A stretch of DNA of 64,000 nt from Lanius collurio (Eukaryota > Chordata > Aves > Passeriformes > Laniidae): contig JACBWW010000004.1 of NCBI GenBank assembly GCA_020086605.1, forward strand, positions 6,468,738 through 6,532,737, in the 5' to 3' direction. The number at the start of each line of letters is the position of its first letter. The first letter of the stretch is position 1. A model generated the notes under the pieces. That model made no database searches. It saw nothing but the letters and a program-made list of their open reading frames with translations, and was not told the origin of the DNA. The translations under genes and the position numbers were made by a program. This document shows, in pieces, positions 36,540 through 47,105 of the stretch.

Positions 36540-36990
36540 AATTTATAACAGGTAGTAAAGAAGTCTTCAGCATTGAATTAGTGGTGCTGCAATATGACAG
36601 CTGGGTGCCTGCTTTAAACATGAATTAACATGCTCTGTTGTTTCATTTGGCAGACATTGCTGTCTTTAAAAGGAAATGGTTAATACATAAGGTACAAGAC
36701 AGCAAATTATATGGATGAAGCTTCCTAAAGCTGCAGTGCTGGAAAGCTAATGAAATGATTTATAATTGACTGTCATGATAGGGGTTTTTTAATGAGTTAT
36801 GTATCTTTTATTTGCATAAGGCACATCATGGAACATGTCTATTTGATCTCATCAAAATGGAATATTTATTCTGAATATGCCTTGGGCCATTAAGTATGAA
36901 ATTAGCAAAATAATTTATATCTTCAAGAAAGGAAAAATTCAGGCAGTGGCATTACTGTTAGTAAAGCTAGTATATACACATTAAACCTAG
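36540..36990. promoter_or_regulatory. Possible conserved non-coding (enhancer-like) stretch
   Basis: This AT-rich stretch holds several homeodomain-type TAAT motifs, an exact octamer ATTTGCAT at about 36812-36819, and an E-box-type CAGCTG. It contains no repeats. Such composition is common in vertebrate developmental enhancers, but motif content alone does not prove function. Confidence 0.2.
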
Positions 36991-39123
36991 CTCAGGTTTG
37001 TATTAAATGGTGAAGGAAAATATATGTAGTGCATGACTTTGTCTAATTATACAAAGTATTAGTCAAACATTGCTAAACCAAACAGACTATAGATGAAAAA
37101 ATTGTTTGTATGAAAAACAACATAAATGCATAACATTTGCCAAAACAAACAGCACAGACTGTAGCATGCTTTCTGCAAGACAGCTCTGATGGACATGTCT
37201 CTTTAAATATAATGAATGACTTGGGACTATGGCCGTGGAAGGAAAATAAATAACAATATTTTGCTCCATGTTTTAATTGCAACTGTTGTAATAGAAAGGA
37301 GTTAGGGACAGGCAATGCACAGGGCTACTGTTACATTTGGTATGCAAACACACACATATCCAAATACAAACAGACCTTTTATTTTCTTATTTAGTCATAG
37401 CTGCTTATCACCAATTCCTGTAATGCAACTCTGATTGCAAACATGCAGGTTTGCAGCACTCAGCAGAAGTATTTTGGAGCTGCATCTGAGACATTAGAGC
37501 ACCAGAACTAATCTTCTGGAAACGTTTAGCACGAGCATATCCTATACCTCCAAGTAATATTATTTATCATAGTTTTTTATGTAGGGAAAATTATGCTGTA
37601 AAAAATTCACACTGTTTCGTTAACTTCCACAGAAGACTACATAAATAATTCCCTCCTGCTCAAGTTATCCATCCCCCAATAACCCATGGTAACAGTAGTC
37701 AAGAAATTACCATTTATTTCTCCCAGTTATTTTCAAATTATTCAGAACAATAAATTTTAAAACATACTTCCAGCCCAACTCATTTATACACAGGCAAGTT
37801 TTTTTAAGCAAACTTTTTCAGGACATATTGAACCATGGAACTGGAAAAACCATATCCTTTTTTACAGTGGAATAGAAATAGAAAGTTTTTGGCAGATTAT
37901 GTATATGCAGGGATAAAGAATGGAAACAGAGATAACAAAATTACTGTGTTCTAGGTATGGTGAACAATAATATTTCCTTCCTTTTGCAAGCAACATTAAG
38001 CTTCCCAAGGGCCTGAAGAGCCTAATAAATTAGAAGCCAATATTGGAGAGGTTTAGTCTGACATTCCACAGTCCTTCCCAAAATCTTAGGAAAACACAGC
38101 ATAGTAATAACAAAACCAGTAAATAGTGAAATTTATGGTACCATCTCTGCAAGACTCAAGGAGACATCAGTGAGCAGAAGTGCCACTAATAAGATCAGAC
38201 CATTTCCACAGCTGTTACTCTTTACTAGAGGAGGCAACCTTTGGTAACTATTTCTGAGACACACTAGGAGGGTGAGCAGAGGTAGAGAACTGCCTTTGGG
38301 AGGTCTTTAAGGTGACTTTCTGATAGAGGGGACAGCATTGCCCAGGTAAAAAGCTTATTCCTTCCTTATACTTCGTGATTTCCTAATCCTGCAAAAGAAT
38401 GATCCTCATGAAATCCCAAAAACCTTGTACAGGTCTATTACTCTTATGAAGTCAAAGCCACTATGGGGGGTGCAGGATTACTCACTACAGAGAACTGTGA
38501 ATGTTTGTATTATGCTCTGGAACAACTCGGTCAAACACATATTTCACCAATTTGAATGAGCTCATTGGACAGGCAAAAAAAAAAAATAGAAGAGATAGAG
38601 AATATTACAGCAGCATCTTATTCCTTTGTGGTTTATGAATTTAGACATACCTTCCAGTCTTAAACTCTCCTCTATGTTTAACATTTAATTAGCAGAATTG
38701 CATATTCCTGCAGATATAAAAAAAAAAAAAAGATGACAAGAATAACACTACTGTACTGAACGATCTCTTCAATCCTCCTTGAAGCATCAATGGGAAGGAC
38801 TTTGGGTAGCCTTAGTTCACCACTAACGTGGTATGGGATCTGAAAGGGACATTATATGGCTTCAGAGACAGCAAGGCCTTGCAGATTGTGGCATCCAGCA
38901 TAAATTTAGGAATGGATTCAAGTAAAATAAACTGGTATATAAAATATCATTAATTTTAAAATATAACATAATTAATGAGTGGGAAATATTTTCAGTCCGC
39001 CTGAAGAAAAAGGCAGTGTATTTTTATCCTAAACCTGATTTTGCTTGAGAAACTAATTCCATTCCCCCACTCATTTTTCCTCTCTACTCTCTTAAATTTT
39101 CTCATGCTTTTTTCTCCCTCTTC
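36991..39123. other. AT-rich non-coding stretch
   Basis: No supported gene. Short A runs lie at about 38577-38586 and 38718-38731. Confidence 0.55.
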
Positions 39124-39199
39124 TTAATGATGATTAATGATGATAATAGTAATAATGATGATTATGATGATAATAATTATTATGATTATGATTATTATT
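39124..39199. repeat. (ATG/ATT)n trinucleotide-type microsatellite
   Basis: About 76 bases consist of interspersed ATG, ATT and ATA units (TTAATGATGATTAATGATG and similar). The array is imperfect and is followed by a purine-rich GA tract. Confidence 0.9.
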
Positions 39200-39509
39200 G
39201 GGAAAAAAGAAGAGAGAAAAGGGAGAGGAAAATGAGGAAAATGGTATACCTAATTTGGAAAGCCACATGACACTGCCAGACTACCTCAAAGAAGGACACG
39301 TTTAAAGACTAGACCCAAAGGATTTGACACTTTCCTAAAAGTACACATTTTCAAGGAGCAGTGGAAGAAACTAAGACTCTTCATCTGTGTATTCTCAGAA
39401 GGATCAATTATTTTACTGTCTTTTCACCAAGCAACTACAAAGTGAACTGGAGACACAGAATCAAATGCTAGTGTAATGCAGATGACCTACAGCTCTACCC
39501 ATCCTACAG

Positions 39510-39639
39510 CACGGCCACAAAAACGGTACAGCGTGTGAAGAAGAGCTCATGGAGCAGCTGGCTAAAGCAGAAACTGAGCAAGAAAAAGATGATGTTGGCA
39601 GAGGACAGAGAGCATTTTGAGGACTCATTCACAGTCAAG
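39510..39639 (+). CDS. Candidate coding exon, basic Trp/Lys-rich peptide
   Basis: The acceptor TCTACCCATCCTACAG (AG at 39508-39509) opens a frame that reads TATKTVQRVKKSSWSSWLKQ and on to EDSFTVK, where AAG|GTACGC gives a usable donor. An alternative upstream acceptor at 39491-39492 would put the start in phase 0. The frame stays open to 39795. Just past the donor, four of the five CpGs within about 30 bases lie in Arg or Ser codons (CGC, CGC, TCG, CGC), which hints that coding may continue beyond it. The peptide is strongly basic. No family is recognised. It may belong to the same gene as the large exon at 46 kb, but the phases do not allow direct joining. Confidence 0.4.
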
Positions 39640-42133
39640 GTACGCAGCCGCGGTTGGTCGCTTAAACGCAGATCTGATAAACTGTCCTTCACAGATCCTG
39701 TTAACTTCTGTTTGCTAGGAAGCTCTGTCTCTCTTGGATGGGGGCAAAAATTTCTCAGGCAGGGGATATTACAAGCTTTTAGTGCTAAGAAGTAGGAAGT
39801 GCTAATATGTAGGAAAAGCTATAGTGTTTATGCTCTGAAGCTTGGCCTAACTAGACTACTAATCCGTTCCTAACACTGTAGATTAGCCTAATATAATTTT
39901 GTGTTCCTCTCTTCCATGCAGTCCATTGTCTGGACTGTGGATAAATAAAAGATAACTTAAAACACTTAGAAAAAATTGCAGTCTGCAGTTTCATTTCTCT
40001 GGCTTTTCTCAGCAAGAGTAAAATTTCTCTTCATGGGAGAGAGTCTGTTGGTAATTAAGGGTAGCCAAATGTGCCATAAGTGCCTTTTATATATCTTTGA
40101 AAAACTTTAAAGTTATGTGTAGTAACGTGTGTCCACAGTGCCATTTTCTACTGCTAGGGACAACACAACACAGACAACACAATAGCCAGCAGCTTACAAC
40201 TGATACTGATTTGGCTGCTTGCACTGCAATGGAAGGTGCTCTGACAGGATGGTATTGAATGCAATAAGAGCCTGTGTCCAATATGCTCTTGTACTGGAAT
40301 TAAAAAAAAAAAAAAAAAAGGTATATTAAAACATTTTGTGCTTGCATTTTTCTCTTTAATTTTTCATTTATTTTTAAAGCTATAAATATAGCTTGCATTT
40401 TAATTTGGTGTCTGTCTCTAATTTTACTGCAGCTGTAGCATTTCCCAGAGAACAGTAGCTCTGTTTTCAAGATATTAGAGGATTTATACCAAAAAAACCC
40501 ATCTCTTCTCTAATGCTCAGCACTTCTTGCAGGCCTATCACAGCTCTGTCTAGTATACAGCTATAAATTAAATGAATCAGACTTATGGATGTTGACAAGA
40601 AAGATGACACAGCAATTTGTTGCCTTTAGTTTAGTCACCCTGTAGTTGTAAAACAGATAAATGTTTTACTCATCATGGTGGAGAGGTTGATTAATGAGAA
40701 TTTAAAGCAATTTAGATCCATTACATATTTTGATTTAGATTCAAGGCTGAAAGCAAACACTGTCCACCATGCAGATTCCTGAATAGAAACATTAGTCTCT
40801 GTTCTTTAAGACACCACAGTAGCTTTTCACCTCCTTTTCATGCCAACAAAACCTACCATTTCTTAAGAATCCAGACTGATTTGGCAGTACTGGTCCAATT
40901 TTCTGTTTGTTGTAACATGTTACAAATCTACCAACAACTGATAGAAAAAGGGAAAACCCATTTTAACTTGTTCACATAAGAATTCATACATTAAAATAAC
41001 TGAATTTTCATTCTACTGGTCCTGAAGACACCTAGATCCTACAGACTTAGAGCAAATGCCTGCTTAAATTCTCCTTAAGGCTGAAACATTTTCAGCAGAA
41101 CCTAGTGATGTAAAACCAATCCATACAACACTGACTGCATCTACACTCCATTACAAATTGTTTGTTCAAAAGGAAACAGAAATGGTGAAAGTAATATTTA
41201 GTGAAATTGAATTTTTCCTGTGTGAGGCCTAGCATCCTAGAAATAGATAGTATTCCCATTAATTTGAAAATGTGGTGGAATTTCTGGAGAAGAACAAAAT
41301 AGAATAATGTTGAGAAGAATTTAAGGAAACACTGTCTTGCTGATGAAATTGGTCTAGGCAACTTTATATTAAAAGCAAATTTGTATTTGACAACCAATAC
41401 AGAAAAAAAAAAAATCAAACAAAACCATCTGTTAGAAAAATCCAGAGAGGAACATCTGCATTATTTAAAGGGATAAACTGAAGTGCAAAACTGAAAGGTC
41501 TCATAAAACACTTCAAAATTAACTGCACTAAGTGTGAAGAGGACTGGATAAAATAAAATTTTCATTAAAGGCAGGAGGGAAGAATACATCTGAGCAAAGA
41601 ATGGGCACTGGGAGAATTGGGATGTAGCTATTTTAAGAGTGGAGTATCTGCTGAGGGATGTACACATCTGTAGGGCAAACTGAGAGCTTTGAACTGAATG
41701 CCTTTCCTACAATTAATAGTAAGTTTGGCCCTGGTGCTTAGGCAATATTTCTGAATAGTTGAAAGTCTGAGTGAGAACTAGGAACACAAATACAGGAAAT
41801 ACACACAATTATAATTTAAAACTTGTTCTTTGCTTCAACAAGAACAGCACAGACAACAGTGTCATTATTCATCAATAATCTTGGAGTCTACTCACTGACT
41901 GTAAAAGGCTCTGGAACCAGTCTTAATTGAAATTAAAATAAACCTCAATATTGTTTAAAAATCAGATTTACTTACTTTTTTAATAATAGTTTAAAAGTTT
42001 TTTATGAATATCAGAATGTAAAAAACCTTTATACATGTTTGGGTTTTTTAATGTAGATAATCTGTTGAAGATATTCATGTTTCAAAATACATACTCTTGT
42101 TATATATTGATATAGAATTCTTCTTTATTGATA

Positions 42134-42157
42134 TTCTTCTATATTGATATAGAAGAA
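42134..42157. other. Perfect 11-bp inverted repeat with 2-base spacer
   Basis: Arms TTCTTCTATAT and ATATAGAAGAA enclose TG. Partial copies of the TATTGATATAGAA unit lie just upstream (42104-42119), so the palindrome probably grew from local duplication. Confidence 0.9.
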
Positions 42158-45100
42158 CTTAGTACTAAAACTGTTGAATATTTTCTGCTTTGACCCAAAA
42201 ATGATCATATCTTCCAGAGCTCTACACAAAGAAACTTCTAGTTGTCATAACAACATCCTTCAGCAAATACAAGATAGCTTGTACTTGCTTTTAGTACAAT
42301 TAGCAAACATCTCCTGAAGATTAAAAACCAGGGATGTTATTTTAAAGAGAGGGTGGATTTTTTTTTAATTCCAACAAAATTCAGCTTTTAAATTAAAATC
42401 ATAAACCTATGGTATATAGAAATATTCCAGTACATCAAGTCATATTTGCAGGTAACTCTGCTATGCTCCATGTTTATACAAAACATGCAGGTTTCTAATA
42501 ATGTCTTTGTAAAATGACACTCAAAATATAAATAAGCCTAAATTTAGAAAAATCCTGGTGTGTTTTCCTAAGCAACAAGTTTACTAGACAAATTCCTGAA
42601 TGTTTCAGTCTTGTCAAATGCAATTCTAAGTCATTATGAAAGTCCCATTTAAGCTATGATCTTAATTATCATTCCTTTATAAATGTTCCATATTCAGAAG
42701 TCAGTTTATCAGGAAAGGATCAGTGTCACTCTGTTGATGTTCTTCTATTAACACTAAAATAGGATAGAACAACTCAGCCATTGCAACACACAAAATTACA
42801 AACTGCATCCACTCGAGTCCCTAGGAAGGGCTCACTTATGAGCAAGCCCTGCTGGTATCTGGAGATGTCTCCTTGTGCAAGATTGGGTATGACAGAAGTA
42901 CATAGAGAAATACAGTCCTTTCCTAACTGACAGAGTGCAGTCGTTTCCTAATTGAAAGGCCAGTTAATAGCAGCTACAGCCCAAAGTGCAGGTGTTGATC
43001 AAAGGTGAATGAACTAAATAACAGCAATAAAGGGAATCTGCTGATAAGGGAAATCTTATTTATAGTGAAGTCTGCCACTTAGGTCAGACAGTTTTCAGTT
43101 GATTTGCACAGACACACTGTTTCATTCCAACAATGATGCCCACCATTTCTAAAGCAGGGCAAAATTAATGCATAACTTTTTCTCTTAAGATTATTTTAAT
43201 GTTAATGTGGCTGGTTCAGAAGAACCAAGAAATCTGGCAAGCATCCACCTAGCTGGGCCATATTGTAGTAACAAATAACAGAAGAATTTGAGCTCTCTGA
43301 AGGTATTTATTTCAAGAGTACAGCTCAGACTTATGCAGAAAAGTATTACCATCCACAGACACACCTGCTTGCATTGGAACAGGAAATTCCCTATATCAGC
43401 AATGTCTTCAAAGAGATTTATATATACAAAGTAAAATAACTTAAACACTTCAAAAAATAAGTCATTTATACAGAATAAAAATAATGAACATCAAATAATT
43501 ATAAATAAAGTTCAAGATATCAAACATTTAGATTTTTAAGCATATTTTGTTTTAATATTCAGCTTCTCTATTTGTACACATAATGGAAAATATTTCTGCA
43601 ATTCAGGTAGTCTCTAGAGAATGTTTTGGTAAATTTACTAAAGAGAGAACACTGAATAGTTACTGTTACTACAAACTTTGATAACATCTGTTCTGACCAA
43701 AATTCACAGTGATTGATGTGAAAAGATCTGTATCATTTAAGTAAGAGGAATTATTTTTCATTTTGCAGCTGTGGATAATTTTTTTCTTAATAATCAGATA
43801 TGTCTGTGTCATATGTCTAGTATCATTAAGCAGAAATCATCTGAAGAAAGAGAAGCAGCATTATAAGCAGTATGACACCCACAAGTGTTATGTACCTTAC
43901 CTAAGTTACCTATAACCATGTATCTATATATATATTTGACTGCTATGCAAATAACATCTTTCTGAACAAAAGAGCTCTTTCCTGACAATAAAAGAGAATT
44001 ATATGATCCATTTTTTATTGGCTGTACCACAGACTTTTTAAATTCATACCTTAAAATTTGCACATATGCAATGGATAGCTGAATTTATGCTTGTACTTAA
44101 CATAGCTTTATTCATGTACAAAGGAGCCCAATCTCTCATGAATAAAAAAACCTCTTCTCCAAATATGTACAAGTCATTACAGGTTCTGGATCAACAAAGA
44201 GGTTTGCTCTATTTCTGAAACAGGCATTATTAATGAAGTCCATTAAAACTGCAGAACTCACCCTTTGCCAAGCTCTAATGGATCCAGAAGGCAAAAGACT
44301 TAGGATAGATTTGTATAGACCCCATGTAATTCGGAATCCTGTTTGCTTCAAGAGTAACATTAAGTTTTTATAAGTCTGTATTGGACATACTGAAAAATCC
44401 CTAAATTCTGGCTTTACAAGAAGAGAGTAGTGCTGTATTGTTTCCTGACTGCATTGAAAATGTCATGAAAATTTTTGTGTTGAAAATTGAAAGCATTTGC
44501 CAGCCCTTTAAAATGTTAGCATTCACATTGAAGTGAGAGAAGCATAAATTCATCTAAAACAAGACAGTGTGAACAAGATTTATGCATTTTAATCCCCATT
44601 ATATCTGTGATCAGGATAATGTTTGTAGGATGCAATGAAATGGCACAGTCCCATAGAAAATATGGAAGCATTTCAAAAAGTAATTCCAGTAAAAGCAATT
44701 GATTTCTGATGTGTTAAAAGGATCTTCATGTCCCCCTGTTATTTGCGAAATTAATGTACTTACTATGATAATTTGAGAGATTTGCAACACTTCAGCAGCT
44801 TTTATGAACTATGATTTAAATGAGTGTTGGAATTACCAATGTGGAGACAATAAATTCTAGGCATTAAGTAAAGTGCCTTGTAATGAGGGACCTAAATGTC
44901 TGCTTCAAAAGCACATGGAAGTACATTTCAGCTCAAGACGCTGTTGACCTGTCAGCTATGCATGATATTTTTAAATGTGCTCTTATCTTTGAGGGAGGTC
45001 ACTCAGTTTTCTCTGTGAGTTTCTTCTCTTTCTCTGCTTGCTGCATTTTACAGTGATGTAAGCAGAGTGTGAATCCCACCACACAAAAAGGGGAAAATCA

Positions 45101-45330
45101 CTTGCTTTCACCCTTATGCTAAAGTAAGGAGATGCAAAAAAAACAAAAAAAACCCCACCCTTTCAAATTTCTCTGGTCATTTCCTGTGGCAACACATTAT
45201 TGGAACACCACAAATATCCACGCTGATTATAAAACCAGACTACAGTCTTTAATCTGACTTAAACTAGTCCTGAGGTTCCTGCATATACAAATCAAAAATA
45301 GAAATTCTTCACTTCAGAGTCCAGACTTGC

Positions 45331-45346
45331 CTGTCTATATAGACAG
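45331..45346. other. Perfect 16-bp palindrome
   Basis: CTGTCTATATAGACAG equals its own reverse complement. No transposon end or known operator is adjacent. Confidence 0.9.
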
Positions 45347-46034
45347 TAAATAATGAGAAGAACTTCACATACAAGGTATGGAAAGAACTTTACTACTCCA
45401 AGCTCACTGACAATGTCGAGATATTGCACCTTGCTTTGAAATCTAACCTTTTTAAATTATTTTAGAATTAAAATCATGACAAAAACAAGCAGGTAGGAAG
45501 GGAGAATCACGTTTTGTTGGCTTTTCTGGATCTAGCAGATTTGTCACTAACTTTTTTAATAGAACAGCAAACACTAGTAGCATTAGGACAATATAGCATG
45601 ACCTTCTCTACTATTGGATTTTAAAAAGCCCTGAAATAGAACCACCCCAGACTTTACTTAGTGAGAATTGATCTACATCATAGTAGTTTGGTTTCCAGTT
45701 CAACAAACAGGAATATATCATATGTGGCTCTGGGTCAATGAAAGCCCATGCTTATCCACTAAGCACTCAATACCCTGGAAAATTTGCATGCCCTATAGAT
45801 CCTGTTCATTAGTATGGTTAATTAAAATGATGAGAATTTGCTATTGATCTAATTATGAAACATATGTATAATTTGGGGAGCATATGGGACAAAATGTGGT
45901 GGGTGCATTGTTATGCCTTTTGAAGACATGCCTGTTGTCTTACAAGTTAGACAAGGATTTATGGGAATCCCTCTTTCACTGACAGTATTTGACATACAGA
46001 CACTAAAGTAAATGGAAAGGCTCCATTTCCCCAG

Positions 46035-46927
46035 TTGAGCCAGAGGGTGCTGTGCCTGGAAGATCAGCCAAGCAAGAGGGGGGTGGCAGGGTGAATGAAG
46101 AAAGAGCATGCAGTGCATGCACTGCTGCATGTGCACCAGAAGTAGGAACTGATGCAGAGAGGAACCTCTCTGGAGATTTGACAATGAACAGTTACTCAAA
46201 ACGCTGCAGCTCCAGTGAGGACAGCTTTGAGTTACAGGGCAGAGCAAGGTCAGAAGCTAAAAGCTTTGTTAAAAGCAAAAATAAGGATGAAGGCTATCGA
46301 CCCCATCGATCAAAGCACTGTCAGAAAGGGGGTGAAAAAACTCATGGACTGGAACACTCTTCTCTATATCCAGCAGAAGTGGGAAATGCAAGCCAAAAGC
46401 TCCAGAGGCAGAAGAAGGCTCACAAGAAAAGCAGTTCGTCTACATCTGACTTGAGCTTGGTGAGTCAAGGATCATCAAGTTCATTGTCTGTTGTGGAAGA
46501 AAAAATTGAAGCTAAACTCAAATTCTCTCAATTTATTAATGAAGTTACTTTCAGAGTGCTTGATCCCATGAGCCTGAGGGCATACAGAGCTGCTAAACTG
46601 AAAAATACCTTTCCATCCAGTGTGAGAAGCTTAGATGATTTTCATATTAAGAGCAAGCCCCCTGAAAACTGGAAAGAAAACATTCTAGAGGGGAAGACCC
46701 ATGAAGAAGTAGACTTAGAGACTCTGAGAAATGACGACATCATGGCTGGAACACGAACACACAAATTAGAGAAATCGTTGTCCCTGGATACAAGTCCCTC
46801 TTTCAGGTCATTTGATAATGGTGTCTCATGCAGAACAAGATCTGGCTTGCCAGTAGAAATTATGATTTCCCAAAGCAAAGGAATGCCAGCCACAAAATCT
46901 GCGTCTCTTCCTAGAAGCACAAGCATG
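46035..46927 (+). CDS. Large coding exon of an unrecognised serine-rich protein
   Basis: An acceptor (CTCCATTTCCCCAG, AG at 46033-46034) precedes 893 open bases that end at a good donor, AGCATG|GTGAGC. The exon enters with 2 bases and leaves in phase 0, giving 297 codons. A frame this long is not expected by chance in 64 kb, and past the donor it soon meets a stop. If this is the first coding exon, the ATG at 46184 (A at -3, reading MNSYSKRCSSSEDSF) is the likely start. The protein is hydrophilic: a Lys/Ser-rich first half with a serine cluster (KKSSSSTSDLSLVSQGSSSS), then a more ordered core (KLKFSQFINEVTFRVLDPMS followed by LRAYRAAK), then a Ser/Pro-rich end (KSASLPRSTSM). There is no signal peptide or membrane segment. 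The core is the part most likely to be conserved. I cannot name the family. Confidence 0.82.
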
Positions 46928-47051
46928 GTGAGCTTTCTCAAATATGTTCTTTGGGTGGTATATGACAAGTGCTTATGCATTAGTGGGACTATTTGAAAAG
47001 TGTTTCTGTCTTCCTGGGTGGGCTTTACCATGTAAACAAACTTTCCTCCAG

Positions 47052-47105
47052 GATGGGAACAAATGTGGAATGTTTATTTTGAATAGCTCAAGAAACCAGC
47101 TGTAG
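47052..47105 (+). CDS. Possible terminal coding exon following the 46-kb exon
   Basis: After a 124-base gap, the acceptor ACTTTCCTCCAG is followed in phase 0 by DGNKCGMFILNSSRNQL and a TAG stop at 47103-47105. The phase matches the end of the large exon. The peptide is too short to prove coding. Its presence would make the large exon penultimate, and the AATAAA near 47770 could then be the poly(A) signal. Another, more distant exon could be used instead. Confidence 0.25.
   Translation, partial: DGNKCGMFILNSSRNQL

Larger units (their letters stand above)
39796..46034. other. Long AT-rich non-coding stretch, probable intron
   Basis: If the plus-strand exons at 39.5 and 46 kb belong together, this is intronic. 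It holds an 18-base A run at 40302-40319, a hairpin at 42134-42157 and a 16-bp palindrome at 45331-45346. No LINE or LTR is recognised. Confidence 0.5.

Noticed and set aside
45849..46247. 132-codon minus-strand frame
   Set aside because: It partly lies antisense to the start of the large plus-strand exon and has no own splice context or domain.
46642..47031. 129-codon minus-strand frame
   Set aside because: It is an antisense shadow of the large exon.
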